A stretch of DNA of 48,781 nucleotides from an uncultured Shimia sp. Its GTDB lineage: Bacteria > Pseudomonadota > Alphaproteobacteria > Rhodobacterales > Rhodobacteraceae. The notes below the pieces were generated by a model. That model did not search any database and was not told the DNA's origin. It was given only the letters and a program-made list of their open reading frames with translations. The translations under genes were made by a program, and so were the position numbers. The DNA is taken from assembly GCA_937897325.1 (NCBI GenBank), contig CALCOY010000106.1, positions 1-48,781 on the forward strand, in the 5' to 3' direction. Below are positions 16,144 to 24,009 of the stretch, one piece after another (the stretch's first letter is position 1; every line of letters begins with the position of its first letter).

Positions 16144-17751
16144 ATGGTGATTTCCACCCAGTTCCGTTCCTTTGTCATTCTGCTGACATGGTTCGTCTCG
16201 TCGCTTTTCCTGCTTCAACCGGCCCAAGCGCTCGAAGTTACGGCGTTCAAGCAGGCCGTGGCCGAGGCGGCTTCAAGCGATGAGGATATCGCTGCATTCT
16301 ATCGCAGCTCGGGATATGACAGCCTTTGGACGGGCGCATCTGCGCGGGAAAGAAAGCGCCGCGCCGTGTTCCTGAAGGCTTTGTCGCAGGCGGGCATCCA
16401 CGGCCTTCCTGCTTCGCGTTACGACGTCGAAGGCCTCAAGGCCCAAATGAAGGCGGCCCGGACGCAACGTGAACTTGGCCGGGTTGAGGTTGCGCTCAGC
16501 AAGACATTCCTGATGTATGCCCGCGATCTACAGACGGGTGTCCTGATACCCGCAAAAGTTGACCGAGCCATAAAGCGCCAAGTGCCTTATCGAGATCGCA
16601 AGTCTTATCTGGTAAATTTCTCGAAATCCTCGCCAGGAGGCTTTTTCAAAGCACTTGCGCCGAAGACAACCGAGTACAGCGCCCTTCTGAAAGAAAAACT
16701 GCGCATGGAGCGACTGATCGCCAAAGGTGGGTGGGGCGCACAAGTATCGGCAAAGTCGTTGAAACCCGGTGAAAGCGGCCAGCCCGTCGTCGCATTGCGC
16801 AATCGTTTGATCGCCATGAAGTTCCTGAGGCGCACCAACAGCCAAGTTTATGACAACGCAATGCAGTCAGCCGTCCAGAAATTCCAGGCAGCACATGGTA
16901 TGGACGCCGATGGTGTCGCGGGTGTCGATACGATTAAGGAAATCAACAAAAGCGTAGAGACGCGCCTGCAATCCGTCATCGTCGCTATGGAGCGAGAACG
17001 TTGGGTCAATCAGGACCGGGGCAAGCGCCATATCCTGGTCAATATACCCGACTTCACCGCCAAGGTTATTGATGATGGCAAGGTCACGTTTGAAACCCGC
17101 TCGGTCGTGGGGGCCAATAAATCTGACCGCCCAACGCCAGAGTTTTCTGACGTGATGGAACACATGGTCATCAATCCAAGCTGGTATGTCCCACGCTCTA
17201 TCATTGCTAAGGAGTACCTGCCGAAGCTGCAGCGGAACCCCAATGCGCATCGTTATATGGAGATCACGGACAATCGTGGTCGCAGGGTTGATCGTAGCCG
17301 GGTGAACTTTGCTGCCTACAATTCGCGCAACTTCCCCTTTGCCATGCGTCAGCCACCCTCGCAGCGCAACGCGCTTGGTCTGGTCAAGTTCATGTTCCCG
17401 AACGTGCACAACATCTACCTACACGACACGCCTGCCAAAAACCTCTTCGGTCGGGAAGTGCGCGCCTTCAGCCATGGCTGCATCCGCTTGGCAGATCCAT
17501 TTGACTTTGCCTACACGCTGTTGGCCGCACAATCGGATGATCCCAAAGACACTTTCCAATCAATACTCGCCACCGGGCGCGAAACCAAGGTCGACTTGGT
17601 CGATCCGGTGCCGGTGCATCTGATCTATCGAACCGCCTTCACCACCGCGAAGGGCAAAACAGAGTTCCGGCGCGACATCTATGGGCGTGACGCAAAGATC
17701 TGGGACGCACTCAACCGTGCGGGGGTGGCCCTGCGCGCCGTTCAGGGGTAA
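16144..17751 (+). CDS. L,D-transpeptidase, YcbB/LdtD-like
   Basis: A 535-residue exported enzyme that makes 3-3 cross-links in peptidoglycan or attaches proteins to it. It has a signal peptide (SFVILLTWFVSSLFLLQPAQA, cleavage near residue 30). A scaffold region follows, then a PG_binding_1 domain near 215-265 (GQPVVALRNRLIA, AVQKFQAAHGMDADGVAG). The YkuD catalytic domain covers about 295-475. Its active site is FSHGCIRLADP, with His444 and Cys446, preceded by NPSWYVPRSIIAKEYLP and FPNVHNIYLHDTP. This layout is that of E. coli YcbB. The start at 16144 is the only one giving a clean signal peptide. lpxD begins 29 bases downstream. Confidence 0.94.
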   Translation: MVISTQFRSFVILLTWFVSSLFLLQPAQALEVTAFKQAVAEAASSDEDIAAFYRSSGYDSLWTGASARERKRRAVFLKALSQAGIHGLPASRYDVEGLKAQMKAARTQRELGRVEVALSKTFLMYARDLQTGVLIPAKVDRAIKRQVPYRDRKSYLVNFSKSSPGGFFKALAPKTTEYSALLKEKLRMERLIAKGGWGAQVSAKSLKPGESGQPVVALRNRLIAMKFLRRTNSQVYDNAMQSAVQKFQAAHGMDADGVAGVDTIKEINKSVETRLQSVIVAMERERWVNQDRGKRHILVNIPDFTAKVIDDGKVTFETRSVVGANKSDRPTPEFSDVMEHMVINPSWYVPRSIIAKEYLPKLQRNPNAHRYMEITDNRGRRVDRSRVNFAAYNSRNFPFAMRQPPSQRNALGLVKFMFPNVHNIYLHDTPAKNLFGREVRAFSHGCIRLADPFDFAYTLLAAQSDDPKDTFQSILATGRETKVDLVDPVPVHLIYRTAFTTAKGKTEFRRDIYGRDAKIWDALNRAGVALRAVQG

Positions 17752-17780
17752 TCCTGCCGCCGACCTTTTTGGGAGGCGAA

Positions 17781-18872
17781 ATGCGGCACACAATCAAATC
17801 CATCGCAGACGCCCTGGAAGCTTCGGCTTTCGGGGCGCTTGATTTTGAGATCGGCGCCTTGGCCGAACCCCAGATGGCCGGACCGGACGATTTGGCGCTG
17901 GCCACCAATCCAAAATATGCCGAGGCGCTGGAAAAGGGACAGGCCAGGGCCGCATTGCTTTGGGATGGTGCGGATTGGCAAGCCTTGGGGCTAGAGGCCG
18001 CAATCGTTGTCAAACGCCCACGCTATGCGATGTCGGGGTTAACCGCGATGATGGATCCAGGGCAGGGTTTTGCCTCAGGCATTCACCCAACCGCAATCAT
18101 CGACGAAAACGCTCAGATCGGCGAAAACGTCTCTGTTGGTGCCTACTCCATCATAGCTAAAGACGCCCGGATCGGCGCCAATACGATGATCGGTCCGCAA
18201 TCCTATGTCGGCACTGGCAGCAGCATTGGCGCAAACAGCCTGATCCGCGAACAGGTAAGCATCGGCGCCAACGCCACCATCGGAGATCGCTTTATCGCAC
18301 AGCCCGGCGTGCGGGTTGGTGGGGATGGCTTATCCTTTGTCACCATCGAAAAAAGCGGAGTCGAGGCCGTCCGCGAGACCTTAGGAGATCAAGGCGACAC
18401 GGAAGGACAACCTTGGCATAGGATCCATTCCCTTGGCGGCGTCGTGATCGGTGATGATGTCGAACTCGGCGCGAATGCGACCATCGACATGGGCACAATC
18501 CGTCCGACCCGCGTGGGCAACGGCACCAAGATCGACAACCTCGTCCAGCTTGGCCACAATGTTGTCGTGGGGCGCGATTGTCTGCTGTGCGGGCAGGTTG
18601 GTGTCGCCGGGTCCGCCGTAATCGGTAATAATGTCGTCATGGGCGGACAGGCCGGCGTCGGCGACAACATCACCATCGGCGACCGCGTCGTGCTGGGTGG
18701 AGCAACCAAGGCGATGACCTCGGTGCCAGCGGGCCGTGTTATGTTGGGATACCCAGCAACCAAGATGCAAACCCAGGTCGAAAGCTACAAGGCGCTGCGG
18801 CGTCTGCCGCGGGTTTTGCGTGACGTCGCGGCTCTGAAGAAAGCGGTTTTCAAGGATGGGTCAAGTGACTAA
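17781..18872 (+). CDS. lpxD: UDP-3-O-acylglucosamine N-acyltransferase (LpxD)
   Basis: A 363-residue enzyme of lipid A synthesis that transfers a 3-hydroxyacyl group from ACP to the amine of UDP-3-O-acyl-glucosamine. The uridine-binding N-terminal domain (about 1-95) is followed by a left-handed beta-helix of hexapeptide repeats (for example IGENVSVGAYSIIAKDARIG), ending in a C-terminal helix. The catalytic His is in VQLGHNVVVG. The start is ATG 17781, directly behind ggaggcg. It is not in the usual bamA-lpxD-fabZ-lpxA cluster but beside an ACP and a ketosynthase, which suggests either a relocated gene or a second LpxD copy with a special acyl chain. Confidence 0.9.
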   Translation: MRHTIKSIADALEASAFGALDFEIGALAEPQMAGPDDLALATNPKYAEALEKGQARAALLWDGADWQALGLEAAIVVKRPRYAMSGLTAMMDPGQGFASGIHPTAIIDENAQIGENVSVGAYSIIAKDARIGANTMIGPQSYVGTGSSIGANSLIREQVSIGANATIGDRFIAQPGVRVGGDGLSFVTIEKSGVEAVRETLGDQGDTEGQPWHRIHSLGGVVIGDDVELGANATIDMGTIRPTRVGNGTKIDNLVQLGHNVVVGRDCLLCGQVGVAGSAVIGNNVVMGGQAGVGDNITIGDRVVLGGATKAMTSVPAGRVMLGYPATKMQTQVESYKALRRLPRVLRDVAALKKAVFKDGSSD

Positions 18873-18902
18873 ATCTGCCCCAACTGGAATGGGGGTCAAC
18901 CG

Positions 18903-19178
18903 ATGAGCGTTCAAAGCATCAAAGACAAGGTTGTCACAATCATTGCCGAGCAAGCCGTTCTCGAACAATCCGACGTGACAATGGATGCTTCGCTGGACGA
19001 TCTGGGCATCGATTCTCTTGGCCTGGTAGAAAGCATCTTTGCCATCGAAGAAGAATTCGACATCTCGATCCCATTCAATGCCAATGAGCCGACCGAAAGC
19101 GATTTCGACATCACCAATGTTCAATCCATCATCGATGGCATCGAGCGTCTGATCACCGAACAAAAGACCGTACAGTGA
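18903..19178 (+). CDS. Acyl carrier protein, specialised
   Basis: A 91-residue acyl carrier protein. The phosphopantetheine site is DDLGIDSLGLVESIF with Ser38; the family norm is DSL[DG]xVE. It is acidic as expected. It is unlikely to be the housekeeping AcpP, which is usually shorter and coded between fabG and fabF. Its place between lpxD and a ketosynthase, with its stop overlapping the ketosynthase GTG, points to a dedicated fatty acid route, perhaps for lipid A, as AcpXL serves in rhizobia. The homology to AcpXL itself is not established here. Confidence 0.9.
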   Translation: MSVQSIKDKVVTIIAEQAVLEQSDVTMDASLDDLGIDSLGLVESIFAIEEEFDISIPFNANEPTESDFDITNVQSIIDGIERLITEQKTVQ

Positions 19179-20383
19179 ACCGTGTGGTCGTTACGGGCGC
19201 GGGTACCATCAACGCGCTTGGTCATTCCGTGCCTGAAACGCTTGAGGCAATGCGCGAAGGCCGTTGCGGCATCGGAGAGCTTGAGTTTCGCGATGTTGAC
19301 CGCCTTGCCATCAAAATCGGCGGGCAGGTTCGAGGGTTCGAAGCCGAGGGGCGCTACAACCGTCAGCAGATCAGCCTTTACGACCGCTTCACCCAATTCA
19401 CCCTCGCTGCTGCGAAAGAGGCGATTGAACAGTCCGGCCTTGAGTTTCATGGCGATCTCGCCGCCAGATCCGGCGTAATCCTCGGCACGGCCGGAGGCGG
19501 TGTGAACACCTGGGACGCCAACTATCGCCTTGTCTATGAAGACGGTAAGAACCGCGTCCACCCCTTTGTCGTGCCCAAGCTGATGAACAATGCCGCCGCC
19601 AGCCACATCAGCATGGAATGGAACCTAAAGGGGCCGTCTTTTACAGTCGCTACTGCCTGTGCTTCATCCAATCATGCGATGGCCCAGGCTTTCGCAATGG
19701 TCCGTACCGGTATGGCGCCCGCAATGGTGACAGGTGGGTCAGAATCCATGCTGTGCTTTGGCGGCGTGAAAGCCTGGGAAGGTCTGCGAGTGATGTCGAA
19801 AGATGCCTGCCGCCCGTTCAGCGCGAACCGCAACGGCATGGTTCAGGGCGAAGGCGCGGGTGTCTTCGTCTTTGAGGATTATGATCATGCCAAAAAGCGT
19901 GGCGCCGAAATCCTTTGTGAGGTTGCCGGTTTCGCCATGTCCTCGGACGCGGCCGACATCGTGATGCCTTCGAAAAACGGCGCCTCGCGCGCCATGGCGG
20001 GGGCGTTGGCCGATGCGCGGGTGAGCGCTGACGAGGTGGGCTACATCAACGCTCACGGCACCGGCACGGCGGCCAATGACAAAACGGAATGCGCAGCCGT
20101 CGCCGACGTCTTCGGACCTCATGCGGACAAGCTGATGATTTCTTCGACCAAGTCGATGCATGGTCATCTTATTGGCGGCACCGGCGCCGTTGAGCTTTTG
20201 GCCTGCATTATGGCCTTACGCGATAGTGTTGTGGCACCCACGATAAGCTACGAAGAACCGGATCCCGAATGTGCGCTGGATGTGGTACCCAACGATGCGC
20301 GGGATGCCAAGGTCGATGTGGCCCTCAGCAACGCCTTCGCCTTTGGCGGCATGAATGCTGTTCTGGCATTGCGGAAGGTCTGA
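19175..20383 (+). CDS. Beta-ketoacyl-ACP synthase (KAS II/FabF-like)
   Basis: A 402-residue condensing enzyme that extends acyl-ACP with malonyl-ACP. The thiolase fold shows the active Cys162 in TVATACASSNHAMAQAF, the first His in INAHGTGTAANDKTE, and the second in STKSMHGHLIGGTGAVE. The C-terminal NAFAFGGMNAVL is also typical. The start is GTG at 19175, overlapping the ACP stop by three bases (GTGA). It is probably not the housekeeping fabF because of its position and its fusion-like coupling to a dedicated ACP. A role in long or modified acyl chains of lipid A is inference. Confidence 0.9.
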   Translation: MNRVVVTGAGTINALGHSVPETLEAMREGRCGIGELEFRDVDRLAIKIGGQVRGFEAEGRYNRQQISLYDRFTQFTLAAAKEAIEQSGLEFHGDLAARSGVILGTAGGGVNTWDANYRLVYEDGKNRVHPFVVPKLMNNAAASHISMEWNLKGPSFTVATACASSNHAMAQAFAMVRTGMAPAMVTGGSESMLCFGGVKAWEGLRVMSKDACRPFSANRNGMVQGEGAGVFVFEDYDHAKKRGAEILCEVAGFAMSSDAADIVMPSKNGASRAMAGALADARVSADEVGYINAHGTGTAANDKTECAAVADVFGPHADKLMISSTKSMHGHLIGGTGAVELLACIMALRDSVVAPTISYEEPDPECALDVVPNDARDAKVDVALSNAFAFGGMNAVLALRKV

Positions 20384-20392
20384 GTGGCAAAC

Positions 20393-20414
20393 GGCCCCGC
20401 GATACCGCGAGGCC
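20393..20414. terminator. Hairpin between ketosynthase and ialB
   Basis: GGCC-C-CGCG and CGCG-A-GGCC pair around ATAC with one C/A mismatch, between two convergent genes. A weak T content follows. It probably ends transcription from either side. Confidence 0.4.
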
Positions 20415-20439
20415 CATCAAACTCTGCCTGGATACTGAT

Positions 20440-21084
20440 CTAGCGGTTGGGATCAAGCACGCTGACCTTGTCGAAAGTTGCTGTGAAACCTGTTAGCGAA
20501 ATCGGCAAGGCGACCTTCTGTTCAGGGGCAAGTGCGGGCACGATTGTCATCGTAGCGCTCGCGCCACGTTTGAAGATTGATACGTCTTCGGGCGTCAGGC
20601 CAATCCGTGCGTAACATCCCACCTGATTGCAAAAGGAAAAAGGATAACGCCGCGCATTGCCGCCATCCACCGCGATCGTCACCTGCTGCTGCAAGGCGGT
20701 TTCAAGTGGCACGACCACCGTAGCACCAGCCTGCGCACGATTGCCTTCTGGCAGGCGAAACAGCGAAAACTCTGCGACTGGCGTGCCTTCATCATCAGAA
20801 ATCAACTGATACATCTGGCAGGGGTCGTTGCCTTCTTCCGTACGAATGCAGCGCAATTCCCAATCGCCGTTCTTTTCCTGCGTGTAGGTCTGCCCGACCT
20901 CGTTGCCCTGCACGACCGGCTCTCCTGTGCTGAGCCCTTGATCTGCAGCCGGCGGTGTCCCTTCGTTGGTCTGCGCCGCATTGTCATCGGTGTCATCGGT
21001 CGGTGTGGTCGTGTCTTGAGCAAGTGCCGACAGCGGCAACCACAAAGCAGCAGTCAGCGTCAGAGCAATTTTGGACGGTTTCAT
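20440..21084 (-). CDS. Invasion-associated locus B (IalB) family protein
   Basis: A 214-residue periplasmic protein of the IalB family, common in alphaproteobacteria and of uncertain biochemical role. It has a signal peptide (LTLTAALWLPLSALAQD, cleavage after ALA-Q). A low-complexity acidic Thr/Asp/Pro stretch covers about 24-60. The IalB domain shows NGDWELRCIRTEEGNDPCQMYQ and FCNQVGCYARIGLTPEDV, with conserved Cys pairs. The downstream end carries the phosphorylation-free core GASATMTIVPA. Two candidate small RNA genes lie upstream on the same strand, both with their own terminators, so ialB likely has a separate promoter. Confidence 0.85.
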   Translation of the reverse strand: MKPSKIALTLTAALWLPLSALAQDTTTPTDDTDDNAAQTNEGTPPAADQGLSTGEPVVQGNEVGQTYTQEKNGDWELRCIRTEEGNDPCQMYQLISDDEGTPVAEFSLFRLPEGNRAQAGATVVVPLETALQQQVTIAVDGGNARRYPFSFCNQVGCYARIGLTPEDVSIFKRGASATMTIVPALAPEQKVALPISLTGFTATFDKVSVLDPNR

Positions 21085-21194
21085 GTCTCTTCCTGATGGT
21101 GTTTCATTTGGGGCTTGCTAGCATGCCCGGAGAGGCCTGTCAGCGCGAAACGCCTCAAGACTGCGCGACTTATTGCGAGCATCGGAGAAAATGC

Positions 21195-21257
21195 AAAAGG
21201 GGACCCGAAGATCCCCTTTTAAACGTGTTTTCTCCCCGTCGGACAGGCCGACCTTAT
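21195..21257 (-). ncRNA. Candidate small RNA 2 (about 63 nt)
   Basis: On the minus strand a promoter at 21264-21292 is followed by ATAAGGTCGGCCTGTCCGAC, whose GTCGG/CCGAC arms form a short hairpin. An unpaired linker (GGGGAGAAAACACG) follows, then a terminator: AAAAGGGGATC, the loop TTCG, then GGTCCCCTTTT. The C(UUCG)G loop is an unusually stable tetraloop. No start codon with a ribosome site or conserved reading frame fits this interval. I infer a stand-alone RNA, as the terminator precedes the ialB start by over 100 bases. The family is unknown to me. Confidence 0.55.
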
Positions 21258-21263
21258 GGATGA

Positions 21264-21292
21264 ATGGTACGAAAGCGCAGCAGTGCGGTCAA
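21264..21292 (-). promoter_or_regulatory. Sigma-70 type promoter for small RNA 2
   Basis: Read on the minus strand: TTGACC (21292-21287), 17 bases, then TACCAT (21269-21264). Both boxes are close to consensus with ideal spacing. The predicted start is near 21257. Confidence 0.6.
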
Positions 21293-21354
21293 CAGCAAAA
21301 CAGGAATTTTCTCTTTCACGTGAGCGTGTTGGCCAACGCGAACTTGACGCGCAG

Positions 21355-21381
21355 AAAAAGGCCGCACCAAAAGGCGCGGCC
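21355..21381 (-). terminator. Intrinsic terminator of small RNA 1
   Basis: On the minus strand GGCCGCGCC pairs with GGTGCGGCC (one G-U) around TTTT, followed directly by TTTTT. This is a textbook Rho-independent terminator. Confidence 0.85.
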
Positions 21382-21440
21382 CAGTCTGACAGGGAGGAAA
21401 GCTCCCGCTGCGAGGACTGCTGCGAGAACAAAAAACACTA
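21355..21440 (-). ncRNA. Candidate small RNA 1 with anti-Shine-Dalgarno hairpin
   Basis: The minus strand reads TTTTTTGTTCTCGCAGCAGT, CCTCGCAGC, then GGGAGCTTTCCTCCC (21406-21392) and, after a short linker, a strong intrinsic terminator. The middle element is a hairpin (GGGAG/CTCCC) carrying CUUUCCUCCC, the anti-Shine-Dalgarno motif described for alphaproteobacterial cuckoo/alpha-r14-type small RNAs. Its overall build also recalls the suhB/MmgR RNA. The promoter and 5' end are not clear; I place the start near 21440. Such RNAs usually block ribosome binding on many target mRNAs. The family is inferred from the motif. Confidence 0.6.
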
Positions 21441-21504
21441 TGACGTCGAAAGGTTAACTTTGTATGGTCCGGGCGTCAGAAACAGGGTTACGGAAACGTT
21501 AGGA

Positions 21505-23055
21505 ATGAAAGATCACATCTTCATCGGCGGCGGTGGTGAAAACTACGAAACAAAGCAAGGGCTTACGTTGAAGTATGCCAATCGCCACGGTCTGATTGCC
21601 GGGGCCACGGGCACCGGGAAGACGGTGACCTTGCAAATCCTCGCCGAGGGCTTCTCAAATGCTGGCGTACCGGTTTTCCTGTCGGACGTGAAAGGGGACC
21701 TCTCGGGACTCGCCAAATCTGGTGATCCCGCGCACAAGCTGCACGAGGCTTTTACCAAGCGGGCCGCTCAGATCGGTTTTGACGACTATGCCTATCATGC
21801 CTGTCCAGTCGCGTTCTGGGATCTTTTTGGCGATCAGGGTCATCCGGTGCGCACCACCGTGGCCGAAATGGGCCCATTGTTGCTGTCGCGCCTTCTCGAC
21901 CTGACTGAGGCGCAGGAAGGCGTACTGAACATCGCCTTCCGCCTCTCCGATGAAGAAGGACTGCCGCTGCTTGATCTCAAGGATCTGCAGACGCTTCTCG
22001 TCTGGATCGGCGAGAACAACAAGAGCCTCGCCTTGCGCTATGGCAATGTCTCTTCCCAATCGGTCGGCGCAATCCAACGTCGCTTGCTGGTTCTCGAAAA
22101 TCAGGGGGGAACGAAGCTGTTTGGAGAACCGGCTTTGGCGCTAGACGATCTGATGCGCTTGACCGAAACGGGGCACGGCGTCGTCAACATCCTCGCTGCA
22201 GACAAGCTCATGGCCGCGCCCGGGCTTTATGCCACTTTCCTGCTTTGGCTTTTGTCGGAACTTTTTGAGGAATTGCCCGAGGTCGGTGATCCTGAAAAAC
22301 CAAAACTGGTCTTCTTTTTTGATGAAGCGCATTTGCTGTTTGAGGATGCCCCAAAGGCGCTGGTCGACAAAGTTGAACAGGTCGCGCGCCTTATCCGCTC
22401 AAAGGGGGTGGGTGTATATTTCATAACCCAGAACCCAGCAGACGTGCCCGAGGACATCCTTGGCCAACTTGGCAATCGTTTTCAGCACGCGCTCCGCGCC
22501 TTTACGGCCAAGGACCGCAAGGAGCTGCGCATGGCTGCCGAGACGTACCGCGAAAACCCCCGGTTCGAAACCGAGGGTGCCATCAGGGAGGTGGGCGTCG
22601 GCGAAGCCGTCACATCCATGCTTCAAAAGAAGGGCGTGCCCGGCATTGTCGAGCGCACGCTGATCCGTCCCCCTTCGAGCCAGCTTGGTCCGATCACCAA
22701 GGCTGAGCGGAAGGCGCATCTCGCAGCTTCCGACCTTTCAGGAAAGTATGACAAGCGGCTTGATCGCAAATCGGCATTCGAGTTGCTGAAAGACCGGGCC
22801 GAGAAAGCTGCGAAGGAAGCGGCAGAATCTGAAGAGAAGGCCGAGCAAGAAGACGCGGCGCCTGCGCTCCGCGACTTCAACGCAGCCCGCCGCTACACCG
22901 CACCACGGGTCAGCCGATCGAGCGCGCGCGCGACACGCAAGCGAAACGATGGACTTGGCGCGGCCGTCGCCTCTGTGGTTATCAAGGAACTCAAGGGGAC
23001 GACCGGTCGACGCATCGTTCGCGGCATTCTTGGGGGGCTTTTCAAGGGGCGCTAA
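21505..23055 (+). CDS. HerA-like ATPase, DUF853/YjgR family
   Basis: A 516-residue P-loop ATPase of the HerA/FtsK superfamily (DUF853, E. coli YjgR type), with no established role. Walker A is GATGTGKT (about residues 34-41) and Walker B is LVFFFDEAHLLF (about 268-279). The sensor-like GVYFITQNPADVPEDILGQL and FQHALRAFTAKDRK follow. The C-terminal third is charged and Lys/Glu rich (about 400-470), then basic. I chose ATG 21505 (MKDHIFIGGGG), where the family begins; an open frame extends upstream across the small RNA region but is not conserved-looking. It overlaps the convergent LytTR gene by 14 bases. Confidence 0.88.
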   Translation: MKDHIFIGGGGENYETKQGLTLKYANRHGLIAGATGTGKTVTLQILAEGFSNAGVPVFLSDVKGDLSGLAKSGDPAHKLHEAFTKRAAQIGFDDYAYHACPVAFWDLFGDQGHPVRTTVAEMGPLLLSRLLDLTEAQEGVLNIAFRLSDEEGLPLLDLKDLQTLLVWIGENNKSLALRYGNVSSQSVGAIQRRLLVLENQGGTKLFGEPALALDDLMRLTETGHGVVNILAADKLMAAPGLYATFLLWLLSELFEELPEVGDPEKPKLVFFFDEAHLLFEDAPKALVDKVEQVARLIRSKGVGVYFITQNPADVPEDILGQLGNRFQHALRAFTAKDRKELRMAAETYRENPRFETEGAIREVGVGEAVTSMLQKKGVPGIVERTLIRPPSSQLGPITKAERKAHLAASDLSGKYDKRLDRKSAFELLKDRAEKAAKEAAESEEKAEQEDAAPALRDFNAARRYTAPRVSRSSARATRKRNDGLGAAVASVVIKELKGTTGRRIVRGILGGLFKGR

Positions 23056-23812
23056 GGGCCGCGCGTACGTCTTTCAGAAAGGTTTGGCTCACCGGCACAT
23101 GCCGGTCATCTGACATCACCGCGTGCCACTTGTTCCCGTTTTTGCCAATTGCGCGCAGATGTTTTTCCGCCACCCAATGGGACCGGTGCGTCTGTAGCCC
23201 TTCAATTCCTTCAATTTCGCGTATGGCATCCGTGAGCCGCATCAGGATCAGATGGCTGCCCAGCGTCGTCGTCACTTCTATATAGTGATCCTGCATGGAC
23301 ATGGAGACGATGTCCTCGCCCAATTCTTGCGGCACACGTTCCAAAAAAGCGATGCGAGGTGGAGCTGAAGAAGGAGTCGACTGTGCTGCCAACGTGGCCC
23401 CTGATCCTTTACCAACATCTAGATAGTGCACGGTATTGAGGATGAAAGCGCCCAACACACTCACCTGGGCCCACAAACGGAACATCTCGGACGGGGCCAG
23501 ATTGCCAGGCCGGAATGCGGAATCGACGACGTAAACCAAGATTGCACCCGGCAAGGCCGCGATTGTGGCCGCCAAAGTGATGCGGAAAGGTGTGGGGACG
23601 CCAGGCAGGCAATTGCGGCTCAAGAACCATTCAAACAGGACGTTCATAAAGACGCCGACGCCGGCAAAAATCAGAAGCCAGTATGCGAATCGCCTGAAAA
23701 AATTCAACTCAGAATACGTGTCAAATGGACCAAGCAACGTAAGCAAGAATACGCTTGCAACGAATACTAGAACCTTTCGGTCATCGACCATTTGTCTGAG
23801 AAATTCGCGCAT
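23042..23812 (-). CDS. Membrane-anchored LytTR transcriptional regulator
   Basis: A 256-residue protein with an N-terminal membrane domain and a C-terminal LytTR DNA-binding domain. Four hydrophobic segments cover about residues 11-135 (for example VLVFVASVFLLTLLGPF and YWLLIFAGVGVFMNVLF). LytTR covers about 165-255: VSMSMQDHYIEVTTTLGSHL, QTHRSHWVAEKHL and HVPVSQTFLKDV. Unlike LytR/AgrA types it has no receiver domain, so it would sense something at the membrane directly. I chose ATG 23812; a TTG at 23881 would add 23 residues. Targets are unknown. Confidence 0.85.
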   Translation of the reverse strand: MREFLRQMVDDRKVLVFVASVFLLTLLGPFDTYSELNFFRRFAYWLLIFAGVGVFMNVLFEWFLSRNCLPGVPTPFRITLAATIAALPGAILVYVVDSAFRPGNLAPSEMFRLWAQVSVLGAFILNTVHYLDVGKGSGATLAAQSTPSSAPPRIAFLERVPQELGEDIVSMSMQDHYIEVTTTLGSHLILMRLTDAIREIEGIEGLQTHRSHWVAEKHLRAIGKNGNKWHAVMSDDRHVPVSQTFLKDVRAALSAP

Positions 23813-23950
23813 CGCGAAATTTGAATCCTGCGTAATTTCACGTATGAAGCCATGATTCCACGAAATCCGCTTTGAAAACAAGTGCCGTTGGGAGGATAAC
23901 GAACTGGTGAGTGGTTTTCAGCAATGGCTTTTGCATAACCGAAACATTTG

Positions 23951-23986
23951 ACGGCGTCACACTACCAATTTGGAGTGTGGCGCCGT
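23951..23986 (-). terminator. Terminator of the liv operon
   Basis: ACGGCGTCACACT pairs with AGTGTGGCGCCGT over 13 positions (one wobble) around a 10-base loop, 24 bases after the livM stop. There is no clear T run in the liv direction, but the stem is strong and well placed. Confidence 0.65.
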
Positions 23987-24009
23987 TTCAATTTCAGAAT
24001 TTGAAATTT

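Noticed and set aside
21256-21504. N-terminal extension of the HerA-like ATPase
   Set aside because: The open frame crosses two terminator-like hairpins and a promoter on the other strand, and the family begins at MKDHIFIGGGG (21505).
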